From Cryptomeria japonica (taxonomy: Eukaryota; Streptophyta; Pinopsida; Cupressales; Cupressaceae), in the NCBI RefSeq assembly GCF_030272615.1, contig NC_081415.1, positions 420,722,257 to 420,786,256 of the forward strand: 64,000 nt of DNA, given 5' to 3'. Position 1 is the first letter of the stretch. Every line of letters begins with the position of its first letter. A model generated the notes under the pieces. That model made no database searches and was not told the DNA's origin. It was given only the letters and a program-made list of their open reading frames with translations. The position numbers were made by a program, and so were the translations under genes. Positions 35,113-46,396 of the stretch are shown one piece after another.

Positions 35113-36211
35113 TGTTAGGTCCTAAGAAGGACAACTGAGAGGGGGAGGGGGTGAATCAGTTGTGAACCAATTGTCAATAAATTGTGATCCAAATGCAAGT
35201 TATTCCAATTTAAACTTAAATGTTGGTAAACCAAACTTAAGTGCCAGTAAAATAGATTAACAGTTATAGGAGTACCGATTTAACTTAATGCATAAAACAT
35301 AAAGAGAAACAACATCCACAACACATAGCACAAAGATTTTGACTTGGAAACCCAGTAAGGGAAAAACCACAGTGGGAAACCTTACCCACAATCAGATGAT
35401 ACTACTGCAGATAGTATGTGTATACAAATGGGGTCTGCACATGCAGAAAGGCCAACTGCCTAGAGCTCACTGATCAATCACAAATTAGGAGTCACACTGA
35501 CTACACAATTGGATGGTTAAATCTAATGATAATGTACTACTCAAAATAGCATCTCCAATGTTGGATTCAGTTCCGGTTAAGCTTTAAACATGAGTGTCAA
35601 AACACCTTCAAAAACCTTTCTTCAACCTTCGAATAATTTTTGTGTGATTCGCACAAGGATCTGCTTATTTTCACTCTTCAATATTCGAACACACTCATAC
35701 CATAACCATATGTCAATCTTCAACAAGATCTTACAATCATTTATACAAAACCTAAGACCAAATGTATAGGTGGGCTCACTAAAGATGTTACAATTAAATC
35801 AATTACAAATAAGTCTTGATATGATACAACATGTCGGCTCAATATATTTACCACAATATCCAATCAATAAACAATCTCCATAACATGTCATGTTGATCTA
35901 GAGTACCAGTCCATAACCTAGACCTATCTATCGGTAAAGGCAAATCTTTCCACCCGATTAGACCAATAAGAAAAACACCAAAAGAAAACTTCCAATCCAT
36001 TTCTTCGACATAACCATATGATCTCTAGATGATAACAAGTCATCATTGTTGTCGGTGAACAATATAACCTATTGGTGAACACATACTGGTGACTGTGCAT
36101 AAGCCACTAACCATATACTAGTGAACATTATGTAAACCTCCAAGAAGACAAGTGTTGACATCAATGACAAAACCAATGCAACACATGACAAAGTCATCCA
36201 TAATACCAACA
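35113..36211 (-). repeat. copia B 3' LTR (left)
   Basis: TGTTAGGTCCTAAG to TACCAACA. It contains GAGGGGGTGAATCAG near the start, CACAGTGGGAAACCTTACCC near 35370, and AACAYTAG... near the end. It pairs with 40767-41860. Confidence 0.93.
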
Positions 36212-36226
36212 ATCTCCCCCTTTGGT
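36212..36226 (-). promoter_or_regulatory. polypurine tract of copia B
   Basis: On the minus strand it reads ACCAAAGGGGGAGAT, directly beside the LTR and almost identical to that of copia A. Confidence 0.85.
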
Positions 36227-36589
36227 ATTGATGGCAACACTAGATGGAAAAACATCTAAGTGCCAAAAAACAAAATGCCAAAACCAGTAAACCAAACAAT
36301 CTCCCAAAGATAGATCAATACAAAGTTCTAGAATAGAAACCAAAATGAAAATACATATATCCAAAGAGTATATCTCTCCCTCAATGAATAATGTTTTTCC
36401 ATAGATATCTCTCCCCCTTTGACATCAAATTCCAAAGCAATTAAGAATTCAAAAACTTAACATTCAGCCAACTACTCCCCCTGAGAAGTATCTCTCCTCC
36501 ATCAAAGCCGAAAAAATATTTTTCTATTTAGTCCCTGTCAGTTTGATGCCAATCTTCAACATCTAAGTCTCTGTCAGTGGGGAAATTAC

Positions 36590-38160
36590 CCCAAGCTACT
36601 CTCTAAGATATTCAAAAGTTTCCTTAGACAAAGGCTTTGTAAAGATATCTATAATTTTCTCTTTAGTGTTCACATAAACCAATTTCACTTCATTTTATTC
36701 AACATTATCTTTCAAAAAATTGTACTTAATAGAAACATGCTTTGTCTTAGAGTGAAATACCAAATTCTTTGATATATCAATTGTTGTTGAATTATCACAA
36801 TAAATGATTAATGGTTCTTTGCATTTTACCTTTATATCCTTCAAAATTTGCTTGATCCATAATACCTAAGTACAATTAGTTGTTGCTACAACATATTCTG
36901 ATTTTGCTGTTGATAATGATGTACAAGTCTGTTTCTTATTGATCCATGAAATTAATCTGCTACCAAGAAAGAATGCACCCCCAGTGGTACTCTTTCTGTC
37001 ATCTATATCACCTACCCAATTTGCATCAATGTATGCACATAAATCAAAATTCTCATCTTTAGGATAATATAAACAAGGATTTGTTGTTCCTTGTAGGTAC
37101 TGAAAAATCCTTTTAAGTGCAGATTCATGATTTTCTTTAGGATTGCTTTGAAATCTTGAAACAATACACACTACATTCATTATATCAGGTCTTGTTTGTG
37201 TCAAATACAGTAATCTTCCAATCATATATTTGTACTTTGTCATATTAATAGGAGTTGAATCATCCTTCAATGTCAATTTATCAGTTATAGTCATAGGAGT
37301 GCTTACCGGTTTGGAATTCTCCATACCAAATTTCTTCAAAAGTTCCTTCAAGTACTTTGTTTGACATATGATATACCTTTATCTGTTTATGAAATTTGCA
37401 AACCTAGAAAGAATTTTATCTCTCCAATCATAGACATTTCAAATTCATTTTGCATTTGATTAGAAAAGTCCTTACACAATCCATCTTCACCTCCAAAAAT
37501 GATATCATCTACAAAGACTTCAATAACCAAAATATCATCATTGGTAAATTTGTAATACAATTTGTTGTCAGCATTACCTTTTGTGTAACCAAGCTTCAAA
37601 AGATATTTATCCAATCTAGCATACCAAGCTCTGGGAGCTTGCTTCAATCCATATAAAGCTTTCCTTAACCTGCAAACCATATCCTTATTATTTGTCAAAG
37701 AAAATCCATCAAGTTGTTCAATGTAAACTTCCTCCTCAAGATCTCCATTCAGAAATGTACATTTTACATTTATTTCATAAACTTTATAGTTCTTATAGGT
37801 TGCAAATGCAAGAAATAGTCTAACTGCCTCAATTCTGGCTACCGGTGCAAAGGTTTCATTATAATCAATTCCTTCTTTTTGTGAATAACCTTTACAAACT
37901 AATCTTGCTTTGTTTTTTATTACTTCTCCATCCTCATTAAGTTTATTCCTATATACCCATTTAGTTCCAATTACATTTTTGTCTTTAGGTTGGGGAACCA
38001 ATGTCCAAGTATTATTCTTTTCAATTTGTTCTAATTCATCTTCCATTGCTTTTATCCAATGTTCATCCTGACATGCTTCAATAACAGATGTTGGTTCAAT
38101 TTGAGAAATTAAACATACCTCTTCATTTGTCAATCTTCCTCTAGTCATAACACCTTGATT
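36590..38160 (-). pseudogene. copia B reverse transcriptase and RNase H
   Basis: RT (38148-37387) has [51 protein letters not shown] (the Asp of the usual MDVK box is replaced by Asn, INVK), [16 protein letters not shown] and [11 protein letters not shown] frameshift near 37360-37387 leads into RNase H: LLYLTQTRPDIMNVV, AYIDANWVGD, AKSEYVVATT and YCDNSTTIDI. The end (LGVISPLTE) comes before a stop near 36590. A stop at 36866 splits the RNase H. This is the polymerase half of the polyprotein; apart from these breaks it is near full length. Confidence 0.9.
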
Positions 38161-39480
38161 CTTGTTTCCAATTATCTGATTCTATCAATGATTCAATCTT
38201 ACATACCTGGGTTTGTTCTGATTAACATTCACAGGTTGTTGTTCTTCAGTTACTATTGAGTTTTCTGATGATGTCGGTGTGACTGGGTCTTCATTCTGTA
38301 CTGGTGCAATCTGTGTCGACTGATCTATAATCATTTCAACTATCCATTCAACATATCTTGAATCTCCTCTAAAATGTTCATCTATCTTCACATTAGTACT
38401 CTCAATGATTTTTTGTAACCTTTTATTATAACATCTATATGCCTTGCTTTTAGATGAATAACCAAGAAATATTCCTTCATCACTTCTAGGATCAAATTTG
38501 CCAATATACTCATCTCTTCTAATATAACATTTGCTTCCAAATATTATGAAATACTTAAGAGTGGGAATATGACCAAACCATAGTTCATAAGGAGTCTTAC
38601 CAGTTTCACTTTTGATGTGAACTCTGTTGAAAGTATAAACTGTTGTATTCACTGCTTCTCTCCAGTACACATGAGGTAGATTTGCTTCCATTAACATTGT
38701 TCTTGCTGCATCCAGAATAGTTATGTTCTTCCTTTCCACAACTCCATTCTACTAGGGTGTCCAGGGTGCTGATAGTTGTCTTTTGATTCCATTCACTTCA
38801 CGGAATGCATTAAATTCTCTAGATGTAAATTCTCCTCCTTGATCTGATCTTAAACATTTGATTTTCTTTTCGGTTTCATTCTCTACCATTTCCTTGAATA
38901 TCTTGCATCTTCCAAAAGCTTCTGATTTCTCCTTGAGAAAAGTAACCCAACACATTCTAGAATAATCATCAATTATTAGCATAAAATATCTATCTCCTTG
39001 TAGACTTCTTGTTCTTGCAAGACCACACAAATTAGTATGAATTAAATCAAGAATACTATTTGTTTTCTTAGTAATGCTCTTAAATGTTGTTCTAACTTGC
39101 TTTCCCATTTGACATTCCTTACATATCGGATTATGAGGTTTCACAATCTTAGGTAAATCCCTTACTGCCTTAGTTGAACTGATATTTATGATATAATCAA
39201 AATTCACATGACAAAGTTTTTTATGCCATAACCAACTTTCATCAATATGTGCAATCAAACATGTTTTATCATTGGTATTCAAGTGAAAGCTATTACCTTT
39301 AGTCTGATTACCGGTTGCAATCTCCAATCCAGTTTTGTTAATGATTTTGCATTTTCCATTCTTGAATTGTAACTGAAATCCTTTCTCAACTAACTGACCA
39401 ACACTCAAAATATTATGCTTCAAACCTTCTACATAATAAACATTGGCAATATTATGCTTACCATCCAAAGATATAGTGCA
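38161..39480 (-). pseudogene. copia B integrase
   Basis: In the same frame as the RT, 39576 to 38185 shows the finger LWHKKLCHVNFD, CKECQMGKQ, and the core with IHTNLCGLARTRS. The first catalytic Asp is replaced by Asn (family: HxDLCGP). CLRSDQGGEFTSREF follows, and, after two stops at 38740-38751, NGVVERKN. Then come FGHIPTLKYF and EGIFLGYSSKSKAYRCYNKR. It would insert the cDNA; loss of the first Asp should abolish this. Confidence 0.88.
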
Positions 39481-39720
39481 TTTCCCTTTGATTAAATAAG
39501 CTTTATCACCTCCAAACCTTACTAGACCTCCATGAATTCCTTGAAATGATAAGAAATTGCTTTTATCACTAGTCATATGCTACGAGCATCCACTATCTAT
39601 AATCCATTCATCCTTTTCTTCAATTTTTGCTGCCACTGCCTGCTCTACCGGTTTGACAATAGGTGTTGGTTGATCTTCCTTTATTGCAACAAAATCCCAT
39701 CTATTATCTATTGGAACTTC
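39481..39720 (-). pseudogene. copia B aspartic protease
   Basis: WIIDSGCS is intact near 39600, with the catalytic Asp-Ser-Gly. A TAG follows at once, replacing the first His of the SHHMT motif. HMTSDKSNF and GKCTISLDGKHNIANVYYV continue in the same frame into integrase. Upstream, gag-protease linker frames are broken from about 39720 to 40000, with a zinc-knuckle remnant near 39900. Confidence 0.8.
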
Positions 39721-40001
39721 ATCTAAGTCATCTGTAACACCTTCTTTTGCATAGTAACATGACTTATCTCTGTTTTTCTTGAATCTATATCTCTGATATG
39801 CAAGGTTAGGCTTATATGATCTTTTTGCTTCTTCCCTTAACCTTGTATGTCTATCAGGACATCTAGATACTATATGACCAACTTTATTTCAATTAAAACA
39901 TTTGAAAGGTGTTTTATCTTCATACTTACTTCCTGGTGGACCTTTAGGCATTTTCCTTGCAAATAGTGCTTCAAGTTCTTCAAGTTCTCCATTTTCTCTC
40001 C

Positions 40002-40709
40002 TCATATCTTCAAGTTCTTTAAATAAAGTGCTTTCAAATAATTTTTGTTAGATGATGATGATTCTTTGAAAGCTAAATCAGTCTTTATAGTAGCAACAGG
40101 ACCAAATTCCTCAAGCTCAAAAGCTGAAAATTTTCCAACCAAAGTATCTCTAGAAACTGAAGTATTAGGCATTGTTCTCATTTCATTAATAGCAGTCACT
40201 TTCATTTTGTAAGCCGGTGGCAATGCTCTTAAAAATTTAGACACAATTTAATCTTCACTTAAGGATCCTCCATAGCATTGTATTCCTAAAACAATTTCAT
40301 TAACTCTTTCCATAAATGCAGAAATTTTTTCATCTTCTTCCATTTTTAAGTTTTCATACCTGACCCGGTAACATTCCAGTTTTGCAATTTTGATAGTGGT
40401 ATATCCTTCATTCAGTGTCTCTAGTTTATCCCAAATAGCTTTAGCAGTAGATCGGTTTGATAATCCCATAATTTGTTGATCTGATAATGTGCTCAGAAGT
40501 GCTTCTCTTTCTTTGCAATCATTGTCCATGTCCTTAGCCAATGTTGGTGGATGAGGTTGATTTGGAACAGGAGCAACATAGCCATTCTTTGTAGCATCCC
40601 ATATATCTCTTCCAATGCAGTTCACATGTGTTTCCATTCTGATCTTACATATGCCATACTTAGTTCCATCAGCCTTTAGACTGTCCTTCCTAAAAATATT
40701 TGTTCTCAT
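40002..40709 (-). pseudogene. copia B gag
   Basis: The ATG at 40709 lies about 45 bp from the primer site. The protein runs MRTNIFRKDSLKADG, then GRDIWDATKNGYVAPVP, STAKAIWDKLETLNEGY, ISAFMERVNEIVLGIQ and, after one stop at 40245, LRALPPAYKMKVTAINEMRT. These are the blocks of the copia UBN2 gag family. Both parts are in the same frame. Confidence 0.88.
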
Positions 40710-40752
40710 AGGATCTCCTCAAGTTGTTAAACTTCTGCAAAAAGAGGACTTA

Positions 40753-40764
40753 GCTTTGATACCA
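40753..40764 (-). promoter_or_regulatory. primer-binding site of copia B
   Basis: The reverse complement is TGGTATCAAAGC, one mismatch from the initiator tRNA-Met site TGGTATCAGAGC. It lies 2 bp from the 5' LTR. Confidence 0.9.
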
Positions 40765-40766
40765 AT

Positions 40767-41860
40767 TGTTAGGTCTCGAGAAGGACAACTGAGAGGGGGG
40801 GTGAATCAGTTGTGAACCAGTTGTCAATAAATTATAATCCAAATGCAATTTATTCCAATTTAAACTTAAATGTCGGTAAACCAAACTTAAGTGTTGGTAA
40901 AATAGATTAACAATTATAGCAGTCCTAGTTTAACTTAATGCATAAAACATAAAGAGAAACAACATCCACAACACATAACATAGAGATTTTGACGTGGAAA
41001 CCCGGTAAGGGAAAAATCAAGGTGGGAAACCTTACCCACAATCAGATGTTACTACTGTAGATAGTATGTGTTTACAAATGGGGTCTGCACATGCAAAAAG
41101 GCCAACTGCCTAGAGCTCACTGATCAATCACAAATTAGGAGTCACACTGACTACACAATTGGATGGTTAAATCCAATGATAATGTACTTCTCAAAATAGC
41201 ATCTCCAATGTTGGATTCAATATCAGTTAAGCTCTGAACATGAGTGTCAAAACACCTTCAAAAACCTTTCTTCAACCTTTGAATAATGTCTGTGTGATTT
41301 GTACAAGGATCTGCTTATTTTCACTCTTCAATATTTGAACACACTCATACCATAACTATATCCTGATCTTCAACAAGATCTTACAATCATTTATACAAAA
41401 CCTAAGACCAAATGTATAGGTCGGCCCACTAAAGATATTACAATTAAATCAATCACAAATAAGTCTTGATGTGATACAACATGTTGGCTCAATACATTTA
41501 CCACAATATCCAATCAATAAACAATCTCCATAACATGTCATGCTGATATGGAGTATCGGTCCATAACCTAGACCTATCTGGCGGTAAAGGCAAATCTGTC
41601 AACCCGATTAGACCAATAAGAAAAACACCAAAACCAAACTTCCAATCCATGTCTTTGACATAAACATATGATCTCTAGATGATAACAAGTCATCATCATT
41701 ACCGGTGAACAATATAACATGTTGGTGAACACATATCGGTGACTGTGCATAAGCCACTAACCATATACCGGTGAACATAATATAAACCTGAAAGAAGACA
41801 AGTGTGACATCAATGACAAAACCAATGCAACACATGAAAAATTCATCCATAATACCAATA
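40767..41860 (-). repeat. copia B 5' LTR (right)
   Basis: TGTTAGGTCTCGAG to TACCAATA (the usual CA end is TA here). It is followed by the TSD copy GTGTA and collinear with 35113-36211 throughout. Confidence 0.93.
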
Positions 41861-41865
41861 GTGTA

Positions 41866-42460
41866 TCATGTCCTTCAACAAGTTACTAAGCTCCATTCTT
41901 AAAACGCTCACAACTATTTTAGTGGTCATTACTCTCAAGCTACAAGTCTTTCCATTGTAACCCTTGAATAATTTTTGTAGAGCTTGTAGACATTCTCCTA
42001 GGAAACCTAAGATATGTCACTTGAACTTATAAGCTCCAAAGTGTTTAAAACTCTTAATTAACTCTCCTCTGAAATATTAGCTTTAAAGAGTACCATATCA
42101 ATTAATTTTCCTTAGATTTATGTAGACAAATAATGAACCTTTCAACATAATCTTCTAGAGGTTCATCATTTTAAAAATGTCATCATCTCTCATATATCCT
42201 CCCCTATAATAGTCTTTATACTTCAAAAAATTCTCCTTCATAGTATCCTAATTATCCACTCCACCTCTTTCAACTCCTATGAACCATCTTAATGTTGACT
42301 CCTTAAGTACAATAGGAAAAAAATTCAATCTGTGTGCAGTCATAGTATAATCATAGCTTCTATAGAGGATATCTAATTCAAATAGGAATTCATCAATATT
42401 TTTTGTCACAAGGCCATGGAAATTTAGAATAAATGAGCGGGGTATGCTATTCATTGTAAC
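41866..42460 (-). pseudogene. Ty3/gypsy element D2 gag, N-terminal part
   Basis: Minus-strand reading gives IPRSFILNFHGLVTKNIDEF, LFELDILYRSYDYTMTAHRL and FPIVLKESTLRWFIG. This is the gag core also seen in D1 at 31650-31470. WDTMKENF and a broken continuation run down to copia B at 41865. It joins the C-terminal part at 33867-35107 across copia B. Confidence 0.75.
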
Positions 42461-42469
42461 AAGTTATTT

Positions 42470-42716
42470 GTCTTCTTGTATCTAATGACACATCTTGACT
42501 AAAATCTTGAAATGATCAACAAGAGGTGTGCTAACGAGCTTACCATTCTTCATGCCAGATTTGTTCAACACCTTTTCAATATATTTTCCTTGTGAAAAAT
42601 TCAATTCTCTTTTCTACCTATCCTTGATGATAGTCATTTCAAGAATTTTATTGGCAACCCCTAAATCCTTCATAGTAAATTTGTTAGCCAATTGCTATTC
42701 CAAATTGCTAGCAACA
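42470..42716 (-). pseudogene. copia RT fragment, downstream part
   Basis: Reads QLANKFTMKDLGVANKILEM, then SQGKYIEKVLNKSGMKNGKL and STPLVDHFKI. This is the RT segment that follows the YVDD box in copia elements, with stops at three points. The YVDD box itself lies on the other side of the LTR at 42717-44220. Confidence 0.82.
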
Positions 42717-44220
42717 TGATGAATAACGATGAACAGTAAATACTTAACAGATACTGAGAGGGGGGGTGAATCAGTATAGACAAAAACTTCTTTAACAACT
42801 TAAATTGCAAAGACTGCACTAACTGGTAAACAGCATCACCGATCTAAATCAAGGCAATACAAGTAAAACACAGTGACTGTAAAAGTCATAAACCGGTAAC
42901 ACTAAGATATTCACAAAACCTAATATCTCATCTCAACTTCACCCATATGCTTAAGCAAGTAATACATCAGAAATACAATAACCATTGGATCATCTTGCAT
43001 TACCGCTTAACAGAAAACACTAAAACATCACATGAAAAAGCATCACACATGACACACTTATTTTTCACGTGGAAACCCAACTAGGAAAAACCACGGTGGG
43101 GATGAATACCCACAAGTTGTTCTTGAACTCTTATGAAGTTCGCTTTGTTAGGAGCCTAGTCCGGTTAAAGACTTTACACCAGGTTCTGCTAGGAACCGAT
43201 CCTACTAGGGATCACCCGGTTAAGGGATGGCTAAATACCCAGTTAAAGGTTAAAACCCTATTAAAGGTTACCTTGCAAGAGGATTTGAAGAACTCAATGA
43301 TTTTGAGTCACCCTATTAAAGGATTTACGAAAATCATGTTAAAGCTATCCTGTAAAGGGATTTTCCATTTGCTGAAATGGTTAGAACTCAATAGGTAATA
43401 CATTGATCTGATAAAAACACTTAATGTCAAGGCAGATCCTTCAGTTCCTTTACATCTACAATTACACTCTGCATGTATCTACTCACTTCTATGGTCTGGC
43501 AAGAATGACCTCACATACAATCATTTGCCAACAACTTCAAATAAAAATCATCATCAACCTTATAGACAACAATTAGGTTGATAGCCAAAACCTAAAACCC
43601 TAATCATCTAGGTTAACAATATAGTCGGTCCAATCATGGCCCTTTAAACACATTACATAGGGTAAAACAATCTTAAACAAATCTCAAGACATTCTCCATC
43701 GTCCATTCTTCATCGCTTCTGGAAGTTGATAACCCATCATGCACTCCCCATCATTTACTAAGATTTTGCTCATTCCCGAGGTGGATAGAAATAATCTTCT
43801 TCATGCAATATCCTCAAGAAGATCCTTCATGCGCACAAGGTTGACGTGGCAACACAATCTAATCTTCATTTCAATGCTAACTCATCACAGGATGTCGTTG
43901 ATTGAATCACACAGACTTGGAATGCATCAACCAAAAACCCTGAAGCTGAGACTACCAACTGGTAGTCATATCAAATGAAACCCTGATACAAACATTGCAT
44001 ATACCGGTTCACACTCTTTGCATATACCAATTCATACCATCATACTGGTTCACTTGCCGGTTCACTTGCCAGTTTGCTTACTTCAATATACCGGTTCATA
44101 CTTCAGCATATTGACATCATCTTCAATATACTGGTTCATACTATAGCATATTGACATCAATGACAACATATAATCCCATCATGTCATCAAACTCTGCACA
44201 TATGCCAACACAAAAATCAT
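42717..44220 (-). mobile_element. solo LTR (GAACCGG family) inserted in a copia RT
   Basis: TGATGAATAACG to TATGCCAACA on the plus strand; on the minus strand it begins TGTTGGCATATG. The flanking pentamers CAACA (42712) and CAAAA (44221) are a TSD with one mismatch. RT coding sequence abuts both sides, so no internal region remains: an LTR-LTR recombination product. GTGAACCGG-type words (43990-44160) and CCCGGTTAAGG-type words (43130-43390) are arrayed inside. A second copy in the opposite orientation is at 46397-48045. Confidence 0.85.
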
Positions 44221-44300
44221 GCTAGTTCTAGTTACTAGCATATCATCAACATACAAAAATAGTGTATTTCCACTTTTCTCTCCCCCAATAATGAAAACTT
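44221..44300 (-). pseudogene. copia RT fragment, YVDD box
   Basis: Reads GNTLFLYVDDMLVTRTSM on the minus strand, the catalytic box of a copia RT. It belongs to the fragment at 42470-42716. Farther upstream (to about 44400) the frame is lost. Confidence 0.8.
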
Positions 44301-44819
44301 CTAGGGCATAACTTGGAACAGTCAAAGGGGGAATCATGTATCCCTTTCAAACCGTTGTTTCCCCTAGGGTTTCTTAGGACCTACACTCACATGGTTTTTT
44401 CTTTATTCAATGGTGTCAATCTAGTGAATCTTTATTCGCTCATAATGGTTTTGCTTCCTATTCTGTGGCAGTTTCCATTGGCAAAAAAAAGTAAAAATGG
44501 GTGGAGTGGGTAGTGTGATGGTGAAACCTTCTTGGATTTGTATTTTTTGACATGATTCACATTTGCAGTTATAGGATGAGTCACATAAGAGGGAGAGGTG
44601 TGTTGGAGGGAGACAACATAGGGGCCCTAACCACTCTACATGAGGCCTAGGTTATCTTGAACAAGAATTAATGGTAAGTTTTGAGATGCATTGTGAAGAT
44701 TGGCGTAGGAATTGAGAGTTACAAGGGTAAGAGGCTATGAGGAGGTGAGGTCTATGTAGGAAGGATGCAGTAAGGTTGTGTGTCTAACGACACCAAACCA
44801 AAATGTCAGATCTACAATG

Positions 44820-45536
44820 GTGATTTTGGATCAGGAAATGGAAAATGAAATGGCTAAAAATTAGAGGCATTTTGCAAAATTGCACCTGATTGGGAGGTTT
44901 AAAGGATTTTCGCTGAGTCTTAGTGACTTAAACTAGTAGATTTTAGATCTTTGGGGCCCTTTATTGAGTGGGGATGTTCAAATCTTTCCTGGAGTGCAAG
45001 GAATCTTTGTGGTTTTTCTTGATAATGTGCAGGATAGAAACAAGATACTTTGTGACCACCAATGGATCTGGGAGGATAAGTATCTACTGATGTTGAAGCC
45101 AGGGTACCCAACTCTCAACCTTGCCACCAAATCTTTTTATAAAACTCCTATTTGGGTAAGACTCCATAATCTAATATTACAATATTGGTTTGATTCTTGC
45201 TTTGTTGTTGTGCGTAGTGCTCTACGTAGATTTTTTGTAGTGGATAAGAGTTCCTCAAATTTTATGCATAATATGTACACCTTTATTTTAGTGGAAATGG
45301 ATATGAAAAAAGATCTCCCAAAGAAGGTTTTGATGAAACCGACTAAAGGTTGTTGGGTTCAACCTTTGGATTATGAGGGGATTCCATTTCACTATCGTAG
45401 TGTTGGCATGATTGGTACAAGTGAAGAAGAGTTGTTATTGGCATTACTGTCAACTAGGTCAAGTGTATTGTCAAAGGGGGAGTTAGATGCTAATGGAGAT
45501 AGTCATCACATTCATGAAAATGTTAGTGTGTGTTAG
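44820..45536 (+). pseudogene. LINE ORF1 fragment (DUF4283)
   Basis: Starts near 44820 with FAKLHLIGRFKGF and broken frames. From 44964 it gives SGDVQIFPGVQGIFVVFLDN, HQWIWEDKYLLMLKPGYP, TPIWVRLHNLILQYWFDSC, SSNFMHNMYTFILVEMD and GCWVQPLDYEGIPFHYR. This is DUF4283 as found in plant L1 ORF1. The zinc knuckle that should follow IPF is destroyed. No endonuclease or RT follows, so this is a fragment. It is a different family from the LINE at 12095. Confidence 0.8.
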
Positions 45537-46396
45537 TCAGACTATGCCAACTATTAATGTCAACTAGGATAATGATTCTTTAGAGATGATGCAGTCAATA
45601 GTGATGGTGATACTGAGATAATGATGACTGATACAATTGATACAAGAAAGTTGCGTATATGTGTTCATAGAATATTGGATTTGTACATAGATTTCAAGAG
45701 CAAAAAGAGAGGTTTAACATTTAAGACTTATTGGTTTGATGTATGTCAAAGTATATTGCATTTATCAATGGTGTGTTCTCTTGAATTTTTCATGCAGATA
45801 AGCTAGTTAAAATTTGTAGCAAATGTCTTGCAATGTAAGTTTTTATATTCTATCACCACAACGACAAGAACATAGTTGGTAGCAACAGGAACCAATGACA
45901 TGGTATATATGCTAGATATCATAACACTCGATAATAATCTTATTATCAATTTTAAATGACTTCTAAATTTATGAGTGTGTTCATTGTTCACTTTTCAAAA
46001 GGTGTGGTAATGAAGATTAGTTTTCAAGCATCAATGGTTATTTCATGTGATAAAAGTTTGATGGGTAAGCAGAGAGTTTGGAATTATTTTATAAGTGTCA
46101 TAGTGGAGTCGAGAGGCTATGTTAATTAATCAAAAAATGATGTGTTTGAAAATTCACATTGAAAAACATAAGCATTTATAAACATGTTGAAAAGCCACGT
46201 TGTAGGGAAGGATGTGGTGGTTATAAAGAAAGTTGAAAAATAATTTTGTTAGCGGTTTTTTAGATGAGATGAAAAAATGTTTTGTATCCATTCAAGTCTC
46301 AGTGATTAGTGTTGATGATGTGAACATTTGCACAAAGTTGTTAAGGGAAAAATATAGAGATAATAGTAATGATAATCTCAGAGATCCATGTTGCAA
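45537..46396 (+). other. unassigned stretch between LINE fragment and LTR
   Basis: Holds short open frames (45621-45806 and 46233-46396) with no motif I recognise. The end of the second (LLREKYRDNSNDNLRDP) has a counterpart in the DNA just after the LTR, at about 48086-48150. Confidence 0.3.

Larger units (their letters stand above)
35113..41860 (-). mobile_element. copia element B (SIRE-like), complete with TSD
   Basis: LTRs 35113-36211 and 40767-41860 flank one collinear gag-protease-integrase-RT-RNase H unit on the minus strand. The direct repeat GTGTA stands immediately outside both ends (35108-35112 and 41861-41865), a perfect 5-bp TSD. Primer site and polypurine tract are present. LTR identity is above 90 percent by eye. 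It interrupts the gag of element D2. Its pol resembles that of copia A but the LTRs differ, so it is a sister family. Confidence 0.95.
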
